This document shows, piece by piece, positions 45,801 to 56,800 of a stretch of DNA of 64,000 nucleotides. The notes below the pieces were generated by a model. It had not been told where the DNA came from. It was given only the letters and a program-made list of their open reading frames with translations, and made no database searches. How positions within the stretch are numbered: position 1 is the stretch's first letter; each line of letters begins with the position of its first letter. The stretch is taken from the NCBI GenBank assembly GCA_947034885.2, contig OX344755.2:25675052-25739051 (forward strand), given 5' to 3'. A program made the position numbers and the translations under genes. This DNA is from Thuidium tamariscinum. Its lineage: Eukaryota; Streptophyta; Bryopsida; Hypnales; Thuidiaceae.

Positions 45801-46466
45801 CAACACATGTCCAAGTATGGCCCAAAGCATTGGGCTGCGGTGAAGAGGGTGATGAGGTACCTTCAAGGCACACTTGGGCTGGAGTTGCAACTTGGAGGTG
45901 CCCATGTGACTTTGCATGGCTATTGTGATGCAGATTGGGCGGGTGATGAGGCGGATAGGAGATCCACCACCGGCTACGTGTTTAAGCTTGGATTGGGTGC
46001 CATTACTTGGAATTCCAAGAGGCAGCCCACCATAGCTCTTTCTACAACGGAGGCTGAATACATGGCCATGAGCCAATGCACCAAGGAGGCCATTTGGTTG
46101 CGGCAACTCTTGGCTGATGTTGGCCTTGTCCAAGAGGGGAGCACACCCATTTGGTGTGACAACCAAGGGGCCATTGCTTTGGCCAAAAATCCCACCCACC
46201 ACTCTCGGACGAAGCACATTGATGTGCAACACCATTTCATTCGTGAACGAGTGGAGGCTGAGGTGATTGAGCTCAAGTATGTGCCTACCCAAGCTATGGT
46301 TGCTGATGTGCTGACCAAGGCTCTTGGGAAGCCACAACACCACAACTTGATTGAGAAGATGGGCCTTCGAGCCTTTGACCACTCTCAAAGTGGGAGTGTT
46401 GAATATCATGTATATATTAGTGTAGACTATGTACATTCAGCCCTAGGAGTAGGAGTAGACTCTTAG
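42816..46466 (+). CDS. Copia pol region of the recombinant element
   Basis: An open frame of 1216 residues, the longest in the window: zinc knuckle CFKCGKPGHIARDC, protease IVDSGATQHM, integrase (LWHRRLGHLN, HSDVCGP, SDNGGEY, NGVAERANRT), acidic DQPLEEQ linker, RT with YVDDLIL, RNase H with DADWAGD and TEAEYMA. The N-terminal part reads as subfamily A (GQGLKYELWGEAVS) and the part from NAVYTRNRCPTSALIGK on as subfamily B. The ATG at 42834 is the first plausible start, since the frame opens upstream with a non-ATG codon. It could supply polymerase and integrase to the shortened copies nearby, if expressed; that is inference. Confidence 0.88.
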   Translation: MGGASPMKELTMEFVTAQLMQEVTKHKENESQGEGSALVSRHGRGGNTKAFKETRTCFKCGKPGHIARDCKGSQAKDKQSAHQASKEEEEIAFATHGGGEKANMFTWIVDSGATQHMTSHRDAFHTYQPISGKKIYLGDNGMVEAVGKGEILVEVQVKGLTKRIQIQEALHVPKLHANLLSVSRLSLGGLKVHFNMVGCVVRAPSGVLIASAPREGHLYRLHFTKVNGTSSACVGQESTQGSAHGDLVELWHRRLGHLNVKSMRSLQHIVKGLNLSSCMHDWSSMVCKGCIEGKQARQPFPKDGGTRATKPLELVHSDVCGPMKTTSIGGARYFVTFIDDFSRKVWVYMLKCKSEVFGRFETWKALVEAQSDCKVKVLRSDNGGEYVSKAFEEYLKAHGIEHHTSAPYTPQQNGVAERANRTIVEMARSMIHGQGLKYELWGEAVSNAVYTRNRCPTSALIGKTPQEAWSGIRPHVSHMRTFGCIAYALVPSAKRTKLDAKGIKCLFLGYCEGTKAYRLMCVESKKIIKSRDVTFLEDGGADPKLLEMSPSGSNGGPAQKVGTTLRVHLEDEGDEDEEDEDLVEPKKKAATPQGKRPSAPSPRSSPREKEHDQPLEEQDQPLEEQDQPWEEQEEPRYPTRTRRPLGDWWLNHILPPQHEEQANVAFLGDPSTLGEVLRCEDASKWELAMQEEYKALITKGTWELAALPSKRSSVGCKWVFSTKRDALGHVVRYKARLVARGFSQVEGVDFNETFAPVAKFSTIRCVVTLGAAMDLEMHQMDVKTAFLNPKLKEVIYMDQPQGFVQEGQEHLKCKLKKALPGLKQSGRAWYQDIDAMFVRKGFLRSHADHSLYTMQSCEFLVIVILYVDDLILLASSMTKMLEVKAMLKEEYEMTDLGELNYCLGVEFKRDRAARTITMSQRKYLEEILKPFKMEGCKAIGTPLETRVKLPKLTDAEFGEVRAEMQGVPYKAAVGCLMYAMVATRPDLAFPVSVVSQHMSKYGPKHWAAVKRVMRYLQGTLGLELQLGGAHVTLHGYCDADWAGDEADRRSTTGYVFKLGLGAITWNSKRQPTIALSTTEAEYMAMSQCTKEAIWLRQLLADVGLVQEGSTPIWCDNQGAIALAKNPTHHSRTKHIDVQHHFIRERVEAEVIELKYVPTQAMVADVLTKALGKPQHHNLIEKMGLRAFDHSQSGSVEYHVYISVDYVHSALGVGVDS

Positions 46467-46652
46467 TTAGGCTTAGAGTCCCTTGGGTATTGCTTGTAGT
46501 CAAAGGCAGCCCATGGTGTTTGGTTATCCCACATGGTTTGTGGATAACTAGGGAAAGGCTTCTTCCTTATGTTCAGCCCACTCTTCGGCCATGGTATCTT
46601 CCTACCATCTAAGTAAAGCCTTTCATCCATTCATAACATTGTAATCTCAATA
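46397..46652 (+). repeat. LTR, subfamily B (right LTR of the recombinant element)
   Basis: 256 bp. Shares the private TGTTGAATATC start and cttcgg word with the LTR at 10763-11018. Confidence 0.9.
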
Positions 46653-46707
46653 CTTCCTACCATCTAAGTAAAGCCTTTCAACCATCAATACCTTTGTAAT
46701 CTCAATA
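46653..46707 (+). repeat. LTR-A tail, 55 bp
   Basis: The last 55 bp of an LTR-A, from cttcctaccatc to TCAATA. Its terminal base is the junction to the inverted leader of the right arm. Confidence 0.8.
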
Positions 46708-48048
46708 ACTCCAACACATGGACATCATGAGCTAGTGCTACTTCAATTCAGCAAGCCCTCCTCACAAAGAGGGTACTCCAGACAATGGTCTCCAATAACC
46801 CTAGTTGGATCACCAAGCCACCAAAGAATCCTACTTTGCTCTCAATGGCTCCACAAGGCTCACAAGGGCACAATTCAGCCCTCTTGGGTTCACAAAACCC
46901 ACTAATTCACCTCTCTCACACAAAAGGGCTCAAATCAGCCCTCTAGGATTTTCAAAATCTACTAATTCGCCTCTCTCACACACAAGGGCACAAATCAGCC
47001 CTCTAGGGTTCACAAATTCCACTAATTCACCTCACTCACACACAAGGGCTCAAATCAGCCCTCAAGGGTTCACAAAAATCCACTAATTCGCCTCACTCAC
47101 TCACAAGGGCACTAATCAGCCCTCTTAAGTTTCACCAAGTCCACAAATTCGCCTCACTCACTCACAAGGGCACTATTCAGCCCTCTTGGATTTGTTAAAT
47201 CCACTAGTTCGCCTCTCTCACACACAAGGGCACAAATCAGCCCTCTTGGGTTCACAAAATCCACTAATTCACCTCTCTCACACACAAAGGCACAAATCAG
47301 CCCTCGAAGGTTCACAAAATCCACTAATTCGCCTCTCACACACAGGGGCACAAATCAGCCCTCTAAGGTTCACAAAATCCTCCTATTAGCCTCACTCACT
47401 CACAAGGGCACTAATCAGCCCTCTTAAGTTCACCAAGTCCACAAATTCGCCTCACTCACTCATAAGGGCACTAATCAGCCCTCAATGGATGGCAATCGCC
47501 CCAAGCATCCCAAACATGCTTCCAAGGCTCACAATCACTCTCAACAATGCACCCAAGTGCACAATCAGCCTCAAAGCACTCTCACTCTAGTGCAATTGGC
47601 ACAATCTCACTCAACAATGCACCCAAGTGCACAATCAGCCTCAAAGTGTGTTCTTTCAAAGAATACTCACACCATATGGTTTGTAGGTGAAAAAGACACA
47701 AAAGGCTGATTGCTCCTCTAAGCTCCAAGATCTCCTCCAAATGATTTGAATTTCACCCTCAAGCACAACTCCAAGTGCGTGGGCCCATAACCTATTGAGA
47801 TTACAAAGGTATTGATGGATGAAAGGCTTTACTTAGATGGTAGGAAGATACAAAGACCCATGAGTGGGCTGATCTTATGCTAGAAGCCTTTCCTTAGTTA
47901 TCCACAAACCATGTGGGATAACTACCTTTCATGGGCTGCCTTTGACTACGAGCAATACCCAATGGACTCTAAGACTAACCTAGTGTCTAATGCTACACCT
48001 ACGGTTGTATGTACATGGTCTATACTAATATGTACATGATCTTCAACA
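46708..48048 (-). mobile_element. Copia 5' fragment, antisense (leader and LTR-A)
   Basis: Mirror of 41179 to about 42520: antisense leader with arrays (46860-47646) and LTR-A (47793-48048). The innermost 400 bp or so resembles the leader near 33 kb more than its positional partner near 42.3 kb, suggesting gene conversion. Confidence 0.8.
47793..48048 (-). repeat. LTR, subfamily A, antisense
   Basis: Mirror of 41179-41434; 256 bp. Confidence 0.87.
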
Positions 48049-49227
48049 GCCCTCTCCTCCACTTGATGACATGATGAAGCACCTCCCACTTGTTGGCAGC
48101 ACCCCAAGTGTCTCCAACTGAATTCAGCCTCCAAACACTCACTTGGAAGCCAATTGGGCTGAAATGGCACCAATCAGCCGTCACAAGGACCTTCCAAGCT
48201 CCTCCCAATCCAAGGAATCGACCAAAACACTCCACACAAATGCCTCACCTCTACTCCACACCAAATCAGACCCTAATCAAGCTCAAATAGGGTACTCCAC
48301 ACAACAAGGCGCTCAAGCCTTCCAATCAGCCCTAAATGGATGCTACTACTCACAATAAGCACCTCAAGGACAACAATGGCCTCCAATAGCCCTAATTGGA
48401 TCACCAATCCACCAAAGCACCCTACTTGGCCCTCAATGACTCACAAGAGGCAGAAATCAGTCCTCTAAGGATCAAGAAATCCATGAATTGCCTCACTCAC
48501 TCACAAGGGCTCTAATCAGCCCTCTTTGCATGGCAAACACCTCAAGCAACTCAAATATGCTTCCAAGGCCTCCAAAGGACTCTCACTAGATTGCAATTGG
48601 CACCATCACAATCCACAATGCACTCAAATGCACAATCAGCCTCAATGGGCTCCCAATGTACACTTCTAAGCACAAACTCAAACTAGGAGCTTCCAACCAG
48701 CCCTAACTAGGTCTTATTACTACCATAAGCAAACTCTCACCCAAAATGGACTCAAAACCTCACAAACCAGCCAACAATAGCTCCTAAAAAAAATTCCTTT
48801 TTTAAAAAAAAATGCACTCCAAAGTTGTTGATATTTGCAAAATGACTCACACCATATGGTTTGTAGGTGAAAAGTGACAAAGGGCTGATTACTCCTCCAA
48901 GCTCCAAGATCTCCTCCAAATGCTTTGAATTCCTCCCTCAAACGCAACTCCAAGTGCGTGGGCCCATAACCTATTGAGATTCCAATGTTATGAATGGATG
49001 AAAGGCTTTACTTAGATGGTAGGAAGATACCATGGCCCAAGAGTGGGCTGAACATAAGGGAGAAGCCTTTCCCTAGTTATCCACAAACCATGTGGGATAA
49101 CCAAACACCATGGGCTGCCTTTGACTACAAGCAATACCCAAGGGACTCTAAGCCTAACTAAGAGTCTACTCCTACTCCTAGGGCTGAATGTACATAGTCT
49201 ACACTAATATGTACATGATCTTCAACA
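48049..49227 (-). mobile_element. Copia 5' fragment, antisense (LTR-B, leader)
   Basis: Mirror of 40000-41178; LTR-B at 48972-49227. Broken. Confidence 0.82.
48972..49227 (-). repeat. LTR, subfamily B, antisense
   Basis: Mirror of 40000-40255; 256 bp. Confidence 0.87.
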
Positions 49228-50156
49228 TTGGCAGCACCCAATGTGTCTCCAAGAGTTCACAAACTCAATTCAGCCTCCAAACACTCCCTTGGCAACCAAT
49301 GGGACTGAAAGGGCACAATTCAGCCCTCACAAGGACCTCCCAAGATCCTCCAAGCTCCAAAAACGACCAAACATTCCCTTGGCAGCCAATAGGGTTAAAA
49401 TGGCACCAATCCGCCCTCACAAGGACCCCCAAAGATCCTTTTGAACACCAAGGACGGCCAAACACTCCTCACATGTGCATCACCTCCTCTCAACCCCAAT
49501 TCAGACCCTAATCAAGCTCAAGTCCAACACATGGACGTCATTAGCTAGTGCTACTTCAATTCAGCAAGCCCTCCTCACAAAGAGGGTACTCCACACTCCA
49601 AGGAGCTCTAGGCTTCCAATAAGCCCTAGATGGAAGCTCCTACTCACAATCAGCACGTCAAGGGCAACAATGGTCTCCAACAACCCTAGTTGGATCACCA
49701 AGCCACCAAAGAATCCTACTTTGCTCTCAATGGCTCCACAAGGCTCACAAGGGCACAATTCAGCCCTCTTGGGTTTACAAAACCCACTAATTCACCTCTC
49801 TCACACACAAGGGCACAAATCAGCCCTCTAAAGTTCACAAAATCCTCCAATTAGCCTCACTCACTCAAAAGGGCACTAATCAGCCCTCTTAAGTTCACCA
49901 AGTCCACAAATTCGCCTCACTCACTCATAAGGGCACTAATCAGCCCTCAATGGATGGCAATCGCCCCAAGCATCCCAAACATGCTTCCAAGGCTCACAAT
50001 CACTCTCAACAATGCACCCAAGTGCACAATCAGCCTCAAAGCACTCTCACTCTAGTGCAATTGGCACAATCTCACTTAACAATGCACCCAAGTGCACAAT
50101 CAGCCTCAAAGCACTCTCACTCTAGTGCAATTGGCACAATCTCACTCAATAATGCA
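49228..50156 (-). mobile_element. Copia leader fragment, antisense, two 70-bp units
   Basis: Mirror of 39001-39999 but 70 bp shorter: two 70-bp units instead of three (about 50010-50156). Confidence 0.75.
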
Positions 50157-53100
50157 GTCTTGTGAGTGAGAGAGGTGAATTAGTGAGTTTTGTGAACCCA
50201 AGAGGGCTGAATTGTGCCCTTGTGAGCCTTGTGGAGCCATTGAGAGCAAAGTAGGATTCTTTGGTGGCTTGGTGATCCAACTAGGGTTGTTGGAGACCAT
50301 TGTTGTCCTTGACGTGCTGATTGTGAGTAGGAGCTTCCATCTAGGGCTGATTGGAAGCCTAGAGCTCCTTGGAGTGTGGAGTACCCTCTTTGTGAGGAGG
50401 GCTTGCTGAATTGAAGTAGCACTAGCTCATGATGACCATGTGTTGGACTTGAGCTTGATTAGGGTCTGAATTGGTGTTGAGAGGAGGTGATGCACATGTG
50501 AGGAGTGTTTGGCCGTCCTTGGTGTTCAAAAGATCTTGGGAGGTCCTTGTGAGGGCTGATTGGTGCCATTTCAACCCTATTCGCTGCCAAGGGAATGTTT
50601 GGTCGTTCTTGGAGCTTGGAGGATCTTGGGAGGTCCTTGTGAGGGCTGAATTGTGCCATTTCAGCCCCATTGGCTGCCAAGGGAGTGTTTGGAGGCTGAA
50701 TTGAGTTTTTCAACTCTTGGAGACACATTGGGTGTTGCCAACAAGTGGGAGGTGCTTCACCAATGAAGGAGCTGACCATGGAGTTTGTGACGGCCCAATT
50801 GATGCAAGAGGTGACCAAGCACAAGGAGAATGAGTCCCAAGGGGAGGGATCAGCCCTTGTCTCAAGACATGGGAGAGGAGGCAACACCAAGGCGTTCAAG
50901 GAGACAAGGACGTGCTTCAAGTGTGGCAAACCAGGCCACATTGCTAGGGATTGCAAGGGCAGCCAAGCCAAAGACAAGCAAAGTGCACACCAAGCCTCCA
51001 AAGAGGAGGAGGAGATTGCCTTTGCCACCCATGGAGGAGGGGAGAAGGCCAACATGTTCACTTGGATTGTGGACTCGCGGGCCACCCAACATATGACCAG
51101 CCATCGGGATGCCTTCCACACCTATCAGCCCATTTCGGGGAAGAAGATTTATTTGGGAGACAATGGCATGGTGGAGGCCCTTGGCAAGGGGGAGATCCTT
51201 GTGGAGGTGCAAGTGAAGGGGCTGACCAAGAGGATCCAGATCCAAGAGGCCCTCCATGTACCCAAGTTGCATGCGAACTTGCTTTCGGTGAGTAGATTGT
51301 CTTTGGGAGGTTTGAAGGTTCATTTCAACAAGGTGGGGTGTGTTGTGAGGGCACCAAGTGGAGTTTTGATTGCATCAGCCCCTCGTGAGGGCCACTTGTA
51401 CCGCCTCCACTTCACCAAGGTGAATGGTACTTCTTCGGCTTGTGTTGGCCAAGAATCAGCCCAAGGATCAGCTCATGGAGACCTTGTGGAGCTTTGGCAT
51501 AGGAGGCTTGGACACTTGAATGTGAAGAGCATGAGGAGCCTCCAACACATTGTGAAGGGGCTGAACCTCTCTTCTTGCAAGCATGATTGGAGTTCTATGG
51601 TGTGCAAGGGGTGCATTGAGGGCAAGCAAGCAAGGCAGCCCTTCCCCAAGGATGGGCCAACAAGGGCCACCAAGCCATTGGAGCTTGTACATTCAGATGT
51701 GTGCGGGCCGATGAAGACCACATCCATTGGAGGAGCAAGGTATTTTGTGACCTTCATTGATGATTTCTCTCGCAAGGTGTGGGTGTATATGCTGAAGTGC
51801 AAGAGTGAGGTGTTTGGGCGTTTTGAGACTTGGAAGGCCCTTGTGGAAGCCCAATCTGATTGCAAGGTGAAGGTGCTGCGGTCGGATAATGGAGGGGAGT
51901 ATGTGTCCAAGGCCTTTGAGGAGTACTTGAAGGCCCATGGCATTGAGCACCACACATCAGCACCTTACACTCCTCAACAAAACGGTGTAGCGGAGCGTGC
52001 GAATCGCACCATTGTGGAGATGGCAAGGTCTATGATTCATGGCCAAGGGCTGAAGTATGAGCTTTGGGGGGAGGCAGTGTCTACAGCGGTGTATACAAGG
52101 AACCGATGCCCCACCCAAGCCTTGACAAGCATGACACCCCAAGAAGCTTGGAGTGGGATTAGGCCTCATGTGTCTCACATGCGGATTTTTGGGTGCATGG
52201 CCTATGCATTGGTCCCAAGTGCCAAGAGGACCAAGTTGGATGCCAAAGGCATCAAGTGCCTTTTCCTTGGTTATTGTGAGGGAACCAAGGCTTATAGGCT
52301 GATGTGTGTGGAGAGCAAGGCCATCATCAAGAGTAGAGATGTGACCTTCTTGGAGGATGGAGGTGCTGATCCCAAGCTCTTGGAGATGAGCCCAAGTGGG
52401 AGTAATGGAGGACTAGCCCATGTGGTGGGCACAACTCCAAGAGTGCACATGGAAGATGATGAAGATGAAGAGCAAGGAGGGGAAGATGAGGACTTGGTGG
52501 AGCCCAAGAAGAAGGTGACTACTCCCCAAGTGAAGAGATCAACTGCTCCTTCTCCAAGCACTTCACCAAGGGAGCAAGAGCATGATCAGCCCTTGGAGGA
52601 GCAAGAGGAGCCACGTTATCCAACAAGGACTCGTAGGCCTCTAGGAGATTGGTGGCTGAATCACATTCTTCCCCCACAACGTGAAGAAGAAGCCAACCTA
52701 GCTTGCTTTGAAGATGCAACCACACTTGGAGAAGTGTTGGGTTGTGAAGATGCAAGCAAGTGGGAGTTGGCTATGCAAACGGAGTGCAAAGCCCAAGGTA
52801 CACCACTTAACACTCATGAGGAGTTGCCCAAGCTCATAGATGACGAATTGGAGGAGGCAAGGGCTGAAATGCAAGGTGTGCCTTATAAGGCAGCGGTGAG
52901 TTCTTTGAAGCATGTCATGGAAGCCACAAGGGCTGATTTGGCATTATCGGTGAGTGTTGTATGTGAATCCATGTCTAAGTATGGCCCAAAGTGTTGGGCA
53001 GCGGTCAAGAGAGTGTTGAGATAGTTTTATGGCGTACTTGGTATGCCACGAACCCAAACTTGATTGCAATGATAATTCATTGCACCTTTGACCACTCTCA

Positions 53101-53365
53101 AAGTGGGAGTGTTGAAGATCATGTACATATTAGTGTAGACCATGTACAAACAGCCCTAGGTGTAGCATTAGACACTAGGTTAGTCTTAGAGTCCATTGGG
53201 TATTGCTCGTAGTCAAAGGCAGCCCATGAAAGGTAGTTATCCCACATGGTTTGTGGATAACTAGGGAAAGGCTTGTAGCATAAGATCAGCCCACTCATGG
53301 GTCTTTGTATCTTCCTACCATCTAAGTAAAGCCTTTCATCCATCAATACCTTTGTAATCTCAATA
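50157..53365 (+). mobile_element. Shortened copia element, 759-codon frame
   Basis: Mirror of 35792-39000: leader, open frame 50745-53024 with zinc knuckle, protease and integrase, polypurine tract and LTR-A 53110-53365. The translated residues are identical to the left copy. Broken and non-autonomous. Confidence 0.85.
53110..53365 (+). repeat. LTR, subfamily A
   Basis: Mirror of 35792-36047; 256 bp, preceded by aaagtgggag. Confidence 0.87.
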
Positions 53366-53814
53366 AAAGCAACAAAACTTTCCTCTTCCTTTTCTAAAAA
53401 ATGCACTCAAAGTTTGTTTTTCGAAAAATATACTCACACCATATGGTTTGTAGGTGAAAAGTCACAAAAGGCTGATTGCTCTTCCAAGCTCCAAGATCTC
53501 CTCCAAATGATTTGAATTTCACCCTCAAGCGCAACTCCAAGTGTGTGGGCCCATAACCTATTGAGATTACAAAGGTATTCATGGATGAAAGGCTTCACTT
53601 AGATGGTAGAAAGATACAAAGACCCATGAGTGGCCTGATCTTATGCTAAAAGCCTTTCCCTAGTTATCCACAAACCATGTGGGATAACTACCTTTCATGG
53701 GCTGCCTTTGACTACGAGCAATACCCAATGGACTCTAAGACTAACCTAGTGTCTAATGCTACTCCTAGGGCTGTATGTACATGGTCTACACTAATATGTA
53801 CATGATCTTCAACA
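53366..53814 (-). mobile_element. Copia LTR-A plus leader start, antisense
   Basis: Mirror of 35343-35791; LTR-A at 53559-53814. Confidence 0.8.
53559..53814 (-). repeat. LTR, subfamily A, antisense
   Basis: Mirror of 35343-35598; 256 bp. Confidence 0.85.
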
Positions 53815-56800
53815 TGATGGCCTCTTCCCTTGGGGTGTGGCCACCTTCTTCTTGGGCTCCACCCACTCTTCATCTTCTTCATCTTCATCTCCATCATCTT
53901 CCATGTGCACTCTTGGAGTTGTGCCCACCACATGGGCTGGTCCTCCATTTCTCCCACTTGGGCTCATCTCCAAGAGCTTGGGATCAGCACCTCCATCCTC
54001 CAAGAAGGTCACATCTCTACTCTTGATGATTTTATTGCTCTCCATACACATCAGCCTATAAGCCTTGGTTCCCTCACAATAACCAAGGAAAAGGCACTTC
54101 ATGCCCTTGGCATCCAACTTGGTCCTCTTGGCACTTGGGACCAATGCATAGGCCATGCACCCAAAAATCCGCATGTGAGACACATGAGGCCTAATTCCAC
54201 TCCAAGCTTCTTGGGGTGTCATGCTTCTTGGGGTGTCATGCTTGTCAAGGCTTGGGTGGGGCACCGGTTCCTTGTATAAACCGCTGTAGACACCGCCTCC
54301 CCCCAAAGCTCATACTTCAGCCCTTGCCCATGAATCATAGACCTTGCCATCTCCACAATGGTCCGATTCGCACGCTCCGCTACGCCGTTTTGTTGAGGAG
54401 TGTAAGGTGCTGATGTGTGGTGCTCAATGCCATGGGCCTTCAAGTACTCCTCAAAGGCCTTGGACACATACTCCCCTCCATTATCCGACCGCAGCACCTT
54501 CACCTTGCAATCAGATTGGGCCTCCACAAGGGCCTTCCAAGTCTCAAAACGCCCAAACACCTCACTCTTGCACTTCAGCATATACACCCACACCTTGCGA
54601 GAGAAATCATCAATGAAGGTCACAAAATACCTTGCTCCTCCTATGGTTGTGGTCTTCATCGGCCCACACACATCTGAATGCACAAGCTCCAATGGCTTGG
54701 TGGCTCGGGTTGCCCCATCCTTGGGGAAGGGCTGCCTTGCTTGCTTGCCCTCAATGCACCCCTTGCACACCCTAGAACTCCAATCATGCTTGCAAGAAGA
54801 GAGGTTCAGCCCCTTCACAATGTGTTGGAGACTCCTCATGCTCTTCACATTCAAGTGCCCAAGCCTCCTATGCCAAAGCTCCACAAGGTCTCCATGAGCT
54901 GATCCTTGGGCTGATCCTTGGGCAACACAAGCGAAGGAAGTACCATTCACCTTGGTGAAGTGGAGTGGGTACAAGTGGCCCTCACGAGGGGCTGATGCTA
55001 TCAAAACTCCACTGGGTGCCCTCACAACACACCCCACCTTGTTGAAATGAACCTTCAAACCTCCCAAAGACAATCGACTCACCGAAAGCAAGTTGGCATG
55101 CAACTTGGGTACATGGAGGGCCTCTTGGATCTGGATCCTCTTAGTCAGCCCCTTCACTTGCACCTCCACAAGGATCTCCCCCTTGCCAAGGGCCTCCACC
55201 ATGCCATTGTCTCCCAAATAAATCTTCTTCCCCGAAATGGGCTGATAGGTGTGGAAGGCATCCCGATGGCTGGTCATATGTTGGGTGGCCCCCGAGTCCA
55301 CAATCCAAGTGAACATGTTGGCCTTCTCCCCTCCCCCATGGGTGGCAAAGGCGATCTCCTCCTCCTCCTCTTTGGAGGCTTGGTGTGCACTTTGCTTGTC
55401 TTTGGCTTGGCTGCCCTTGCAATCCCTAGCAATGTGGCCTGGTTTGCCACACTTGAAGCACGTCCTTGTCTCCTTGAATGCCTTGGTGTTGCCTCCTCTC
55501 CCATGTCTTGAGACAAGGGCTGATCCCTCCCCTTGGGACTCATTCTCCTCATCATACTTGTCAATGATGCGCACGCCTTCTCCTCCACTTGATGCCATGG
55601 TGAAGCACCTCCCACTTGTTGGCAGCACCCAATGTGTCTCCAAGAGTTGAAAAACTCAATTCAGCCTCCAAACACTCCATTGGCAGCCAATGGCGCTGAA
55701 ATGGAACAATTCAGCCCTCACAAGGACCTCCCAAGATCCTCTAAGCTCCAAGAACGACCAAACATTCCCTTGGCAACCAATAGGGCTGAAATGACACCAA
55801 TCAGCCCTCACAAGGAACTCCAAAGATCCTTTGAACACTAAGGACGGCCAAACACTCCTCACATGTGCATCACCTCCTCTCAACACCAATTCAGACCCTA
55901 ATCAAACTCAAGTCCAACACATGGATGTCATGAGCTAGTGCTACTTCAATTCAGCAAGCCCTCCTCACAAAGAGGGTACTCCAGACAATGGTCTCCAATA
56001 ACCCTAGTTGGATCACCAAGCCACCAAAGAATCCTACTTTGCTCTCAATGGCTCCACAAGGCTCACAAGGGCACAATTCAGCCCTCTTGGGTTCACAAAA
56101 CCCACTAATTCACCTCTCTCACACAAAAGGGCTCAAATCAGCCCTCTAGGATTTGCAAAATCCACTAATTCGCCTCTCTCACACACAAGGGCACAAATCA
56201 GCCCTCTAGGGTTCACAAATTCCACTAATTCACCTCACTCACACACAAGGGCTCAAATCAGCCCTCAAGGGTTCACAAAAATCCACTAATTCGCCTCACT
56301 CACTCACAAGGGCACTATTCAGCCCTCTTCGATTTGCAAAATCCACTAGTTCGCCTCTCTCACACACAAGGGCACAAATCAGCCCTCTTGGGTTCACAAA
56401 ATCCACTAATTCACCTCTCTCACACACAAAGGCACAAATCAGCCCTCGAAGGTTCACAAAATCCACTAATTCGCCTCTCACACACAGGGGCACAAATCAG
56501 CCCTCTAAGGTTCACAAAATCCTCCTATTAGCCTCACTCACTCACAAGGGCACTAATCAGCCCTCTTAAGTTCACCAAGTCCACAAATTCGCCTCACTCA
56601 CTCATAAGGGCACTAATCAGCCCTCAATGGATGGCAATCGCCCCAAGCATCCCAAACATGCTTCCAAGGCTCACAATCACTCTCAACAATGCACCCAAGT
56701 GCACAATCAGCCTCAAAGCACTCTCACTCTAGTGCAATTGGCACAATCTCACTCAACAATGCACCCAAGTGCACAATCAGCCTCAAAGCACTCTCACTAA

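Larger units (their letters stand above)
41179..46652 (+). mobile_element. Recombinant copia element (LTR-A left, LTR-B right)
   Basis: LTR-A 41179-41434, PBS, leader with arrays, shortened gag, open pol to 46466, polypurine tract, LTR-B 46397-46652. The left part up to about 44.13 kb is A-type; from about 44.15 kb it is B-type and nearly identical to element II. Because reverse transcription makes both LTRs from one template, unlike LTRs at the two ends mean the halves were joined in the chromosome. It is broken in gag, with about one or two breaks, while pol looks whole. The left LTR and leader belong to the palindrome arm; the rest is the unique spacer. Confidence 0.85.
42384..46781. other. 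Single-copy spacer of the palindrome
   Basis: About 4.4 kb present once. It holds the gag-pol body of the recombinant copia element, its LTR-B (46397-46652), a 55-bp LTR-A tail (46653-46707) and a short antisense leader piece. With small gaps the arm match can be extended inward to about 42520 on the left and 46708 on the right, that is to the exact end of the LTR tail. Confidence 0.85.
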
